Positions 51,379 through 60,245 are shown, counted from the stretch's first letter. The stretch is 64,000 bases of DNA from Verrucomicrobiota bacterium (GCA_023269675.1 JAHFSX010000004.1:1-64000), one strand, 5' to 3'. Numbers and translations are program-made. Notes: generated by a model not told the origin, from the letters alone.

Positions 51379-51414
51379 GTCTTCTTTGCGCCTTCGCGTC
51401 TTTGCGTTAAAAAT
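51379..51414. repeat. Half copy of family B repeat
   Basis: GTCTTCTTTGCGCCTTCGCG then TCTTTGCGTTAA matches the right arm of family B (21187-21267, 29975-30068). The opposite arm is absent, so it may be a solo arm or remnant. Confidence 0.7.
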
Positions 51415-51420
51415 CCCGCG

Positions 51421-52290
51421 TCACACGCTCTGCGTGCCGACCGCGAACCGGTCTTTGCCCGAATAATCCCGGATGACCGACACGTCGGCGAAGCCGTATT
51501 CTTCGAGCATCTCGCGCATGGCGGGCCCCTGCTCGTCCCCGATCTCAAGAAAGACGCCGCCGCCGGGCTTAAGCACCATCACCGCGTCGAGCAGCAGCGA
51601 GCGGTAGATGTCCAGCCCGTCCGCCCCGCCGTCCAGCGCCATGCGCGGCTCATGGTCGCGGATGTGAGGCTCAAGGCCGTCCACCACATGCGAAGGGATA
51701 TAGGGGGGATTGGAGACCAGCACGTCCACGCTGGCGGGATCGAACTCGCCGCAGCCGTCGCTCTCCGCGAACATCACGCGGCCTTCGAGCCCCGTGAGCG
51801 CCGCGTTCTCCCTGGCCAGCGACAGCGCGTCAGGGCTGAGGTCCAGCCCCACGAACACGCCGTCGCGCATCTCGCTCGCCAAGCTCAAAATGATGCAGCC
51901 GGTACCCGTGCCGACATCCACGACCAGCGGTTTGCCCGCCTGCTTGGCCTGCGCCGACTTGAGCACCAGGTCAACCAGCTGCTCGGTCTCGGGCCGCGGG
52001 ATCAGGGCGCGGCGGTCCACCTTCAGCGTCAGCTTGCGGAAATCCCACTGGCCGAGCACGTACTGCACCGGCTCGCCCTTGGCCACGCGCTGCACCCCGC
52101 GCCGCAACGCATCGACGACGCGCGTGTCGGGCACGGTGTCGGCATAACGGTAGAGGTCCAGGCGCCCGCACTTGAACAGCCGCGCGGCCAGCAGCTCGCT
52201 GACCACGCGCGGGTTGGGAATCTTGCACCGCGCCAGAAAGGCGTCGCTGAGCGCGATCAGCTCACTGAGTTTTTTCGGAGCCTCCGCCAT
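51421..52290 (-). CDS. prmC: Release factor glutamine methyltransferase
   Basis: A 289-residue enzyme that methylates the GGQ glutamine of peptide release factors. ATG 52290 is preferred because GAGGAG lies upstream; a GTG at 52305 would place it inside the coding region. The N-terminal helical domain (about 1-75) precedes a Rossmann fold: PVQYVLGQWDF, IPRPETEQLVDLVL, VVDVGTGTGCIILSLA (SAM binding) and VSNPPYIP, the NPPY catalytic motif. The C-terminal segment reads GGGVFLEIGDEQG. It is co-directional with DUF3127 upstream and nfo downstream. Identification firm. Confidence 0.95.
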   Translation of the reverse strand: MAEAPKKLSELIALSDAFLARCKIPNPRVVSELLAARLFKCGRLDLYRYADTVPDTRVVDALRRGVQRVAKGEPVQYVLGQWDFRKLTLKVDRRALIPRPETEQLVDLVLKSAQAKQAGKPLVVDVGTGTGCIILSLASEMRDGVFVGLDLSPDALSLARENAALTGLEGRVMFAESDGCGEFDPASVDVLVSNPPYIPSHVVDGLEPHIRDHEPRMALDGGADGLDIYRSLLLDAVMVLKPGGGVFLEIGDEQGPAMREMLEEYGFADVSVIRDYSGKDRFAVGTQSV

Positions 52291-52311
52291 GCGCGCTCTC
52301 CTCACGGTCGG

Positions 52312-52383
52312 GACGGAGCCCGACCCTCCACCACTGCGTGTGCTACTGCGTCCCCGCTGGAGGAACGACCTCCGCGTCGCCCG
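52312..52383. repeat. Palindromic region upstream of prmC, family G copy 3
   Basis: GTCGGGACGGAGCCCGAC is a hairpin at its left. GGAGGAACGACCTCCGCGTC GCCCG at the right matches the family G word at 59353-59376. It ends 2 nt before the DUF3127 stop codon and covers the leader of prmC. Confidence 0.65.
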
Positions 52384-52385
52384 CC

Positions 52386-52730
52386 TCAGAACGGGGTGGG
52401 GTCATCCGGCGGCGAGAGCGGCTCGGCATCCTCGTAGGTCACCGAGGAGCCGTCGGCGTCCATCTTGTCGAGCTTGAACGCCTGCAGATCGACGTAGTAA
52501 CGCTCTTTAAACTCATTGCCGCGGATGCGGAAATCCACCTTCACGCGGTCACCCACCGCCACGCGGTCGAGCAGCGCGCACTTCTCCTTGACGCAGACGA
52601 ATTTGATGTCCTGCGGATAGTCATCCTCCAAGGTCAGAACAAACTCGCGCTTGGTAAACCCGCTTGCGAAGGTCATCGGGTCGAACATCAGCTTGATCTT
52701 GCCGATCATCTCATAGGTTGTGCCAGCCAT
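52386..52730 (-). CDS. DUF3127 domain protein
   Basis: A 114-residue protein; AAAGGACG lies upstream of ATG 52730. YEMIGKIKLMFDPMTFASGF, TKREFVLTLEDDYPQDIKFV and VGDRVKVDFRIRGNEF are the DUF3127 pattern, which has an OB-fold-like strand order found in some single-stranded-nucleic-acid-binding proteins. The C-terminus is acidic (YEDAEPLSPPDDPTPF), as in SSB-type tails, which often bind partner proteins. The role is not established. It is the first gene of a DUF3127-prmC-nfo run. Confidence 0.85.
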   Translation of the reverse strand: MAGTTYEMIGKIKLMFDPMTFASGFTKREFVLTLEDDYPQDIKFVCVKEKCALLDRVAVGDRVKVDFRIRGNEFKERYYVDLQAFKLDKMDADGSSVTYEDAEPLSPPDDPTPF

Positions 52731-52835
52731 ACTCACGTCCTTTGATAAAAAGCATCCCAAAATACAGGCGTATTAAACCACATCCCCGCCGCCTGGGCAA
52801 TCTCGGGATTCACCCCAGCGGCCAGGCAAGGCCCC

Positions 52836-55800
52836 TCATTGCGGGCTTTCCTGTTCCACCGTGACACGGTAGAAGCGGCTTCCGGCCTGCTCCACACTGA
52901 CCGTGTGCGTATTGAAGGCCGGCGTCGACCCGATGCGCTCAGCCGCCACCCCGTCAAAACCGGCCAGCAGATTGGTCGACGTCCGAATGGCGTAGCGCCG
53001 GCCCGCCACGCTCGGCCAGCGCAGCGCCAGGCTTCCGGCCTCCCGGTCCATCGCCGCCGCGTCAAACCGCAGCAGGGACGCCGCGCTCGTCGGACACGTG
53101 CCGGCCACGTACTCCGAAAGGTTGTCCATGCCGTCCGCATCCCAGTCGCCCCGCGCCCCGCCGCTGGGCGCATTCGTTCCGCCGAAATACTGGAGCTCCC
53201 AGAGGTCGGGCAGACTGTTCATGTTCGCGTCCGTGACGACCGTCCCAACCGACACCGGGCCCAGACTCGCGAAGACGCTGTTGGACGCCATGTTCAGCCA
53301 CGTCGCCCAGACCCGGTTCGTCGACTCGGCGACGTTGCAGACGCGCACCTCGTCGAGTCCGCCGGCATAACCCGTTTCCGCTTTAAACGTAACGATATCC
53401 CCAAGATAAAATCCGTCGCCGGACGCCGGCGCGATCGCGCCCACCGTCTTGGAACCGCACGACAGACCGTTGATGTAGAGCGAGGCGGTGCCGTCCGCGA
53501 CCCTTAAGGTCACCAGCGTCCAATTGGTCGGGAAGCTCGGAACCGTATAATCGTAAAACTGCAGGCCTTCAGTGCCGGTGCGCTTGATGAAGGTGACCGT
53601 CGTGCTGTTCTTTGTTTCCAGCGCATAATTCAGCGTCGCCGCACTGCTCGACCCGCGGCTGAGAAACCCATTCATGATGCTGTAATAGGAGTTGGTGTGA
53701 TAGGCAAGCGGGCGCACCCATGCCGAGACCGTGAACCTGTTCGTGAACGACAGCGAGTCCCCCGGACCGGCGTCGACATAGTTCGTCGTCGTGCCGTTAA
53801 AAAGCAGCGCGTTGTTCGCCAGCCCGTTCGTCCAGGCAGCCCCTTGGCACAGAAGCCCCTGATTCGCATGCCCCGTGGAGTCACGCAAGGCCACGCCGAC
53901 ACCCTCTGTCATATGCCAGACCGCGCCGTAGGTGCTGTCCCACGTCGCGCTGTTGGTCAGACAGACAGGTTGAGGCGCCGCCAATGCCGAATCGCCCCAT
54001 AGCGCCCAGACATAGCTGTTGCTCGTCACCTGCGGAACCTGTACCCAGACGAAAGAATCACCATTGGTGTTCCAATTCTCGACCTCGTAATTCAGGTCCC
54101 GGGTTTCTGTCGCGTCTTTGAACCGCAAGTCGTAACCGAAGGGCGAAAAAACCTGACTGTAGGCGAACCCGTTGGTCAGTCCGGTCGAAAACTTGACCAG
54201 CACCGGAAAGTTCGTCAGCGTCTCGCCCCGCTTATAGCCGGCGATCGCCACCTTCATCCTGCAGACCGGCGACTCTTGAACGACCGTCAGCACGGCCTCG
54301 CCGCTCACCACCCGGCTCATGACGTTCGAGACCGCCACACTGAAGCGCGCCCCGCGGTCCTCCATCCATGCGGGCTGAAAAACGAAGGCCCCGTTCGTCG
54401 CGCCGTCAATGTCACGGCCGTTTTTCCGCCACTGGTAGAAGAGCGGCGGGACCCCCACAGCCGACGCCGTGAAGGTGCCCGCCCGTCCGGCCGCCACCTT
54501 CTGATCCGCCGGATCCGCCCTGATCGTCGGCTGGGGATACAGCCTGTTGATTCTGCCCTTTTGCGACACGCTCGGCCTTGCGTCCAGATGCGCCGACCCG
54601 TCGCCGAACACCTCTCTGACCGCGTCCAGATACTGAAAGCCGAACCCCTCGGTCGGCATCAGGAAATGGCCTTCGCCATACTCGTTCCAGTTGTCCAAGA
54701 GCAGCATCGTTTGCGCCAGGCCGGTCTTACTGGGCATGCACGCCTTTTGCGCCGCCAGCAGACTTTTATACTCCGCCGCCGACTGCCAAAGCCCGGCATC
54801 CTGATACGGCAGATCCCACGCGCGCCGGTCCCAGTTCACGGAGGGCGAACTGATGTGGTTGGTGACGCTCTCGGCTATGAAGCGCTTGCAATAGGTGTAA
54901 GTGTACTCGAAGCCGGTGTCGCCGGTGGTCGCGCACCCGATCAGCGTCACGCCCGCGAATCCCGCCGCGACGCACTGGTCCCTCAAGCCATCCCGGGCGG
55001 CCGCCTCATCCCCCGTGTTCTTGATCCCGCCGAAAAAGCAGACCACCGGTTTGTTTTCGATCACCAGATAGCGCGGATCCCTGAAGTAGTGTTCGATCAG
55101 AAACGGCACCGCGTTGTTTTTCCAATCGTCCAAGGATTTCATCGGGCCGCTGGAGGTTTCGATAATGAGCGCATAGTGCAGCGCGCCGGCATACCTGGCG
55201 CGCTTGTAGGCGTTCAGTCCCGCCGTGTGATAGTTGCCGTCCTTGATCGGGCTTTGCCCCGTGCCGGTGGACGGCCGGTACCAGCATGCCGCAAAGAAAT
55301 CGATCCCGTGCTCCACCATGTACTTGATCTCCCAGTCGGCGACCTCGGGGCTTCCCTCGTCATAGAATCCGAGCACGGGTGAGCGGTCAGGGTCGCTGGA
55401 GATCCAGTCCCAGCCATAGTGAGACCCCTCCCGCCACAAATTACAGACCTGAACCCCGATTCTGTACGGACTGTGCGGCACCGGCGCCGGCTCGGGCACG
55501 TAATCGGCGGGATACTCCCGAAAAGGATAAACCTGAATGTCATCCAGCCAGATCACATCCACGTTTGTCACGCCGGTCGAAAACCGGATGGCGTCGACCG
55601 GACCGGCGGACGGGTCTGCCAAACCGGCCCCGCTCAGCTTGGGAATGTCGTTGACGCTGACATCCGCCGTGCGCGTGGCGAGGTCAACGGTCACCTTTAC
55701 AAAATACCACAGGTTCGACAGATAGTTGTTCCACACCGAGACCGGCATCCCGTTCGTGCCCAGATAACAGAGGTTGCCGTTGTCCGTCAGGATGCGTGCG

Positions 55801-56696
55801 GCCGGCACGGCCCCGTTGCCCAAGTCAGCGAAGAAACCGTCCGTCTTTTTCGGCTGCATGAATTTGAATTCAAACGCGACCTTGCCGGTCTGCGGCTCAA
55901 AGGCCCTGGCCAGCGACACGCTGCCCGCCTTGTTGGTGTCCGACAACTTCGCGCTGTTGCAGTCCGGATACGAGGCCGCATCCGCATCCTTGACGACACT
56001 GACGGTGCCCCCGCCGGCCGCGGTGGTCCAGCCGTCGGGGACCGCGCCTTGGTCTTGGGCCAGGAACCGCTCGTTCACCAGATAGCCCGCGTGGATATGG
56101 ACCCCCCGCTGATACAGCGTCAGCGTTCCGGTTGTGCCCGTGTACAAGAAGAACCGGTCGACCCCGTCCGCGGGGTTACGGAACGCGACCCCTGGCGCCT
56201 TCAGGCTGCCGTTCACATAAATGTCGGCTTTCCCCGCCGACACGTCCGCCACAACCTTCACGCCGACTTCTGTATTGGCCGCATACGCCTGCAGCGGCAC
56301 GGCCGCACCGGCTGAATTCTCATAGCAGAGATTCCCCCCGCTCGTCAGAACATTGACGACGGTCTGCGTTCCGTTTTGCAGTTGCCACGTGAGCCCGTCC
56401 ACTTTCTTGCTCGCGTTCAACCGGTATTCCAGAACAACCGTGCCGCCCGTCTGGCGGACAAACCGGCGCCGCAAGGAGACGCCGGCCGTATTCGAGGTGT
56501 CCACGAGTTGAATGGTCCCCCACCCGTTCCCGAAATACCCGCCGCTTGCGTCCGTCTCCCACCCGGACATGATGGATGTCGGGCTTCCGATCGCGCCGTA
56601 ATACTGCTCCACCCAATATCCGGCAAAAGGCCGCTCCTCCGCATGGGCCCATGCGAGAAGTCCGCTTATCAGCGCCATTGTGAACCGGCGGTTCAT
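52836..56696 (-). CDS. Multi-domain secreted WbsX/GH99-like protein
   Basis: A 1286-residue protein. ATG 56696 begins the signal peptide (MNRRFTMALISGLLAWAHAE) and has AAAGG upstream. In order: two related beta-sandwich domains (about 25-205 and 210-400), a WbsX/GH99-like TIM barrel (about 410-715, with WNEYGEGHF near its end), an immunoglobulin-like domain (about 725-815), a DUF2341 domain (about 820-910, with FPVLVKFSTGL), a LamG domain (about 925-1115, with GAVWHMTEGVG and FTVSAWVRPL), a thrombospondin-type-3-like motif (DWDADGMDNLSEYVAGT) and a terminal WPSVAGRRYAIRTSTNL domain common in Verrucomicrobia. GH99-like enzymes cleave alpha-mannosides; WbsX proteins are less well known. Probably a cell-surface or extracellular glycan-degrading protein. 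Domain order is reliable, activity inferred. Confidence 0.8.
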   Translation of the reverse strand: MNRRFTMALISGLLAWAHAEERPFAGYWVEQYYGAIGSPTSIMSGWETDASGGYFGNGWGTIQLVDTSNTAGVSLRRRFVRQTGGTVVLEYRLNASKKVDGLTWQLQNGTQTVVNVLTSGGNLCYENSAGAAVPLQAYAANTEVGVKVVADVSAGKADIYVNGSLKAPGVAFRNPADGVDRFFLYTGTTGTLTLYQRGVHIHAGYLVNERFLAQDQGAVPDGWTTAAGGGTVSVVKDADAASYPDCNSAKLSDTNKAGSVSLARAFEPQTGKVAFEFKFMQPKKTDGFFADLGNGAVPAARILTDNGNLCYLGTNGMPVSVWNNYLSNLWYFVKVTVDLATRTADVSVNDIPKLSGAGLADPSAGPVDAIRFSTGVTNVDVIWLDDIQVYPFREYPADYVPEPAPVPHSPYRIGVQVCNLWREGSHYGWDWISSDPDRSPVLGFYDEGSPEVADWEIKYMVEHGIDFFAACWYRPSTGTGQSPIKDGNYHTAGLNAYKRARYAGALHYALIIETSSGPMKSLDDWKNNAVPFLIEHYFRDPRYLVIENKPVVCFFGGIKNTGDEAAARDGLRDQCVAAGFAGVTLIGCATTGDTGFEYTYTYCKRFIAESVTNHISSPSVNWDRRAWDLPYQDAGLWQSAAEYKSLLAAQKACMPSKTGLAQTMLLLDNWNEYGEGHFLMPTEGFGFQYLDAVREVFGDGSAHLDARPSVSQKGRINRLYPQPTIRADPADQKVAAGRAGTFTASAVGVPPLFYQWRKNGRDIDGATNGAFVFQPAWMEDRGARFSVAVSNVMSRVVSGEAVLTVVQESPVCRMKVAIAGYKRGETLTNFPVLVKFSTGLTNGFAYSQVFSPFGYDLRFKDATETRDLNYEVENWNTNGDSFVWVQVPQVTSNSYVWALWGDSALAAPQPVCLTNSATWDSTYGAVWHMTEGVGVALRDSTGHANQGLLCQGAAWTNGLANNALLFNGTTTNYVDAGPGDSLSFTNRFTVSAWVRPLAYHTNSYYSIMNGFLSRGSSSAATLNYALETKNSTTVTFIKRTGTEGLQFYDYTVPSFPTNWTLVTLRVADGTASLYINGLSCGSKTVGAIAPASGDGFYLGDIVTFKAETGYAGGLDEVRVCNVAESTNRVWATWLNMASNSVFASLGPVSVGTVVTDANMNSLPDLWELQYFGGTNAPSGGARGDWDADGMDNLSEYVAGTCPTSAASLLRFDAAAMDREAGSLALRWPSVAGRRYAIRTSTNLLAGFDGVAAERIGSTPAFNTHTVSVEQAGSRFYRVTVEQESPQ

Positions 56697-56774
56697 GGGT
56701 TTGCCTTTATCGGTTGCCGGCTTTCCGTTTTTTCTTTGCGGAAAGCACATGCCCTCTACGCGCGCCGCGTCACG

Positions 56775-59700
56775 CTACACGTCCTCTTTCAACACCTCAG
56801 GGCCGAAACGGCGGGAGGCGGCGTATGCCGCCCCGGCCACGCACACGCACGCGCTCCCGAACATCGCGGCGAGAAGCCCCGCCATCGCCGGCCACGGCAG
56901 CGAGCCCTGCAAGGCCCGCGCCGCCGGCTGGATCGCCACGAGCGCGGGCACGATGCCGATCACCAATCCGGCCAGCGCCAGCACGCCGTACTCCGCCGCC
57001 AGAAGGCGCATCACCGTCCGCCGCGTCAGCCCGACGGCGCTCAGCAGCGCCAGCTCGCCGCGCCGCTCCTCCACGCCGCGCAGGATCACCAGGGATATCC
57101 CCGCCACGCCCAACACGACGCCCAGCCCGCCCAGCACGAGAAAAATGTCCAGATAGGCGCTCTCCACCGATCCCAGCAGCCGGAGCCGCTCCGCCACCGT
57201 CTCGATCGTCACACCCGGTTCCGGATGCCGCAGCTTCACGGAGGGCGCGCGCACCCGCGAGCCGCCCCGCCGGTCATCGGCCTCCCGCAGCAGGTACGGG
57301 GCATAATCGCTCAGCCACAGCCGATAGCCCTCCTCCGGAAACATCTTCACAAAAAGCCGCTCGTCCAGGATCAGCGCGCCTTGCAGGATGCCGCTGCGCA
57401 CCGGTAGCGCGCCCACGATCCGCACCCGCCAGACCGTGCCGTCCGTGCCCGCATAGTTCAGCACCGTGCCGTCCTTCATCCCCGCCTTGGCCTTCAGGCT
57501 GTACTGCAGCATGGTCTGGTCCGCCGCCAGCGCGGGGATCGTCCCGTCCTCCAGCGGACGCTCGAGCTGCGTCCAGATCCCGCCGGCGTTCTCGGGCTCG
57601 AAGGCCCGCGCGCGCGCCATCGCCCGCGCCTCCAGACCGAGCAGCCGCGGCGTCTGCGGCTGGCTCATGTTCAGGCAGCCCGCCTCATCGCCCGCCCGCA
57701 CCCGCACCGGCACCACGCCCTTGCCGCCGCTCACCCGCCGGGCCAGCTCCAGGCCGCGCTCCCGGTCCGCCGAGGCGACCGAGCTGACGATCGACGCGAA
57801 CCCGCCGCTGCCGGACGAGGAGCGCTCGCAGCCTGCGGCCGGATCGTGCTTCATCGACAGGATGCCGACCGTCAGGAACGTGCCCACCGCCAGCAGGATC
57901 ACCACCGGCGCGCTGCGCCGCGGCGCCTGCAGCGCGCGGCACACGCCCGCCCGCCCCGCCGAATGCACATGCGCCCCGCCGTAGGTTGTACCGGCTTCAG
58001 CCGGCGCGTGTGCCCGCGCCCGCCAAGCGGTCCCCGCCGTCTTCACGAAGAGCAACATCGAAAGCATCAGCAGGAAGCCGGCCCCGAAGAACGCGCCGTT
58101 CGCCGCCGCGCCTGCCGGGCTCAGCACCATAACCGCGCCCGCCGCCACCGCCAGCGCCCCGCCCATCAGGCTCGCCCATACCTCTCGCCTTCCTCTGTCC
58201 TCCGTCCCCCGGCCTCCGTCTTCTGCCCCGTCCCTCCCGGCCCCCTGCCACAGCTCCACCGGCCGGCACCGCGCGAAACGGCCGACGGTCCGGAGCAGCA
58301 CCGCCAGCGTCAACACCGCGGTCACGCCGGCCGCTACAGCCGCCACGGGCCACGAAAAATGAAACGCCATGCGCGCGCCGGCGAAGGCCTCGCGCCAGAA
58401 ACGCGCCAGACTCCACACCAGCGCCCGCGCCAAAGCCGCACCGAGTCCCCCGCCCGCCAGCGCCCCCATCACCAGCGGCACGCTCCACTCCGCCGCCAGC
58501 GTCCGGACCACCTTGCCCCGCCCCCAGCCCAGCGCGCTGAAGAGCGCGACCTCGCCCTTGCGCGTCTCCAGCGCCAGCGCGAGCGAGAGCGCCGACAGCA
58601 GGAGGGCCGCGGCCATCAGCACGAACGCCATGCCCGCAAACAGCAGACGGAAATCGGTCGATCCCCGCGCCGCCCGGAGCCCCTCCGCCCAGACCGGCCG
58701 AACCAAAAGGCCCGCCTGCGCGGGCGCAAGGGTCTTGAGCGCGCGCCGCGTGGCCGCCTCGTCAGCCGCCACCCGCACGCTCATCGCCTCGCCAAAGAAG
58801 GTCCCGAAACAGGCCTTGCCCGCCGCAAAGGTGAGAAACGCCTTGGGCGTCTCGCGCCACTGCTTCCAGTATGCCTCGTTGGCCGGGTCCTTCAGCTTCT
58901 CCGCGTCCATGGGCATGCCCACGTCCCACGCCGCGCAGCTGTCGACCCCGGCCATCCCCGGAAAGGCCGGCATCGCGGCCTTGGCTTCGGCCGCCCGCTC
59001 CATCGGCAGCACCGCGCGCACCCGGAACACGCGGCTGTCGGCGGCCAGCCTGCCGCCCGCCTCGAAACGCCGCCAGCGCAGCGTCAGCGTGTCATTCGTG
59101 CCCACGCCCAGCGTCGCGGCGAGCCACGCGTTGACCACGATCTCGTCGTCCTTCAAGTCGCGCGGCACACATCCGCCATCTGGGGTCGCAGCCGCCACAA
59201 AACCGTAAGGCGTGGCGTTCGTCCCCGCCTCGAACGCGTCGGCCAGATGGAAGGTCGCCAGTTCCGGCTGCAGCCCGGCGGCCACGAGCGCCGCCGGTAT
59301 AGCCGGCGGCAAAAAAACGCGGCGGCTCTTGACCACGGTCCACTCGGCGCATGGGGGGACGACCTCCGTGTCGTCCGCGGGTCGCACGGAGGCGAGCCCG
59401 CCCGCTGAAACCCGCGCTTGCTCCAGCATAAGCCCCGCGTCCTCGGGCTCCAAGGCCGCGGCGAGCGCCCGCTCCAACTCCGCGGGCGGCAGGGCCGAAA
59501 CCAACAGATTCGCCATGCTGGGCACACCCGCAGCTTCGGCCAAGGCCTCATATGGCAACATCACGTTCACCGGCAGCACTGAAGCCGGACGCAGCGCGAA
59601 GTCGGCGCTGAGCAGCGTGCCCGGAGAGCCCGCGCCTCCCGGCGGCCCGCGATCTCCGGGCGCGGACGGTTCAGCGAGCCGCACCGCGCGCCGCACCAGG

Positions 59701-60167
59701 CGCGCCTCTTTCACGGACCCGAGCGGCAGCTCTGCCGAGAAAAGCGCCGGCTTTTCGAAACGCACAAAGCCCTCTTCGCCCGGCAGCACTTCGCGGGCAC
59801 GGCCGTTGAGATACGCCCGCCACAGCCCGCCGGCGGCGGAATCCGTGGCCGTCACGCCGAGGATCTGCGCGTCGTCCGCGCAGAGCGCGCCATCGGCGGC
59901 CAGCACCTCGCCCCTGAGCAGCAGCGCGGCCTGGGTGTCAGGCAGGCGCTGCGCCAGGCTCGCGGGAAAGACGCCTTCGGAGAGATAGACGGCGGAGCGC
60001 ACTGCGCCGAGCCGCGCGTGCAGGTCGCGCAGCAACCCCTGCTGCAACGACTCGCCGGTCAGCAAGGCCCCGCAGAGAATGGCGGAAGCCAGCGCCACGG
60101 TCCCCGCGAACATGAGGTGCCGCGTGCGGTAGTACCGCAGACTTCTTCTGACCCAGGTGCCGACCAT
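56775..60167 (-). CDS. FtsX/MacB-type ABC transporter permease with in-frame repeats
   Basis: A 1130-residue membrane protein. ATG 60167 has GGGGGAGC upstream and starts before the first membrane helix; a longer frame from 60215 translates the H palindrome. It has two FtsX-like permease modules: a periplasmic region of about 450 residues after the first helix, three helices near 530-630, then two more near 670-710 and 750-770, another soluble part, and a final helix cluster near 1000-1120. No ABC ATPase is in the window. Three stretches look like translated repeats: DDTEVVPP (about 264-272), EDGGRGTEDRGRRE (about 645-660) and APAEAGTTYGG (about 720-731), whose DNA matches dispersed families. 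The role may be lipoprotein or lipid export. Permease call good. Confidence 0.8.
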   Translation of the reverse strand: MVGTWVRRSLRYYRTRHLMFAGTVALASAILCGALLTGESLQQGLLRDLHARLGAVRSAVYLSEGVFPASLAQRLPDTQAALLLRGEVLAADGALCADDAQILGVTATDSAAGGLWRAYLNGRAREVLPGEEGFVRFEKPALFSAELPLGSVKEARLVRRAVRLAEPSAPGDRGPPGGAGSPGTLLSADFALRPASVLPVNVMLPYEALAEAAGVPSMANLLVSALPPAELERALAAALEPEDAGLMLEQARVSAGGLASVRPADDTEVVPPCAEWTVVKSRRVFLPPAIPAALVAAGLQPELATFHLADAFEAGTNATPYGFVAAATPDGGCVPRDLKDDEIVVNAWLAATLGVGTNDTLTLRWRRFEAGGRLAADSRVFRVRAVLPMERAAEAKAAMPAFPGMAGVDSCAAWDVGMPMDAEKLKDPANEAYWKQWRETPKAFLTFAAGKACFGTFFGEAMSVRVAADEAATRRALKTLAPAQAGLLVRPVWAEGLRAARGSTDFRLLFAGMAFVLMAAALLLSALSLALALETRKGEVALFSALGWGRGKVVRTLAAEWSVPLVMGALAGGGLGAALARALVWSLARFWREAFAGARMAFHFSWPVAAVAAGVTAVLTLAVLLRTVGRFARCRPVELWQGAGRDGAEDGGRGTEDRGRREVWASLMGGALAVAAGAVMVLSPAGAAANGAFFGAGFLLMLSMLLFVKTAGTAWRARAHAPAEAGTTYGGAHVHSAGRAGVCRALQAPRRSAPVVILLAVGTFLTVGILSMKHDPAAGCERSSSGSGGFASIVSSVASADRERGLELARRVSGGKGVVPVRVRAGDEAGCLNMSQPQTPRLLGLEARAMARARAFEPENAGGIWTQLERPLEDGTIPALAADQTMLQYSLKAKAGMKDGTVLNYAGTDGTVWRVRIVGALPVRSGILQGALILDERLFVKMFPEEGYRLWLSDYAPYLLREADDRRGGSRVRAPSVKLRHPEPGVTIETVAERLRLLGSVESAYLDIFLVLGGLGVVLGVAGISLVILRGVEERRGELALLSAVGLTRRTVMRLLAAEYGVLALAGLVIGIVPALVAIQPAARALQGSLPWPAMAGLLAAMFGSACVCVAGAAYAASRRFGPEVLKEDV
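57981..58005. repeat. Family D repeat inside the permease gene (copy 4)
   Basis: GTAGGTTGTACCGGCTTCAG CCGGC matches the core of family D (23061-23166 and 47608-47674). It is read in frame as APAEAGTTY on the minus strand. Confidence 0.8.
58187..58227. repeat. GGA-rich repeat inside the permease gene
   Basis: On the minus strand, AGAAGACGGAGGCCGGGGGA CGGAGGACAGAGG forms a run of near-repeated GACGGAGG/GACAGAGG words that encodes EDGGRGTEDRG, a soluble charged linker between membrane segments. Confidence 0.6.
59353..59376. repeat. Family G repeat inside the permease gene (copy 4)
   Basis: GGGGGGACGACCTCCGTGTC GTCC is the reverse complement of the intergenic copy at 8211-8234 at 21 of 24 positions by eye. 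It is read in frame as DDTEVVPP on the minus strand. Confidence 0.65.
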
Positions 60168-60189
60168 CGTTTGCTCCCCCCGTCTGACA

Positions 60190-60239
60190 GACAGAACGGA
60201 CTCAACGGAATCCATCTGCTCCGTTGTGTCCGTTCTGTC
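60190..60239. repeat. 20-bp hairpin between SMP-30 and permease genes, family H
   Basis: GACAGAACGGACTCAACGGA (60190-60209) and TCCGTTGTGTCCGTTCTGTC (60220-60239) pair at 19 of 20 positions around a 10-nt loop. Arms contain the repeated word ACGGA. It lies in the 78-bp spacer of a co-directional gene pair. Confidence 0.88.
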
Positions 60240-60245
60240 CGTTTC

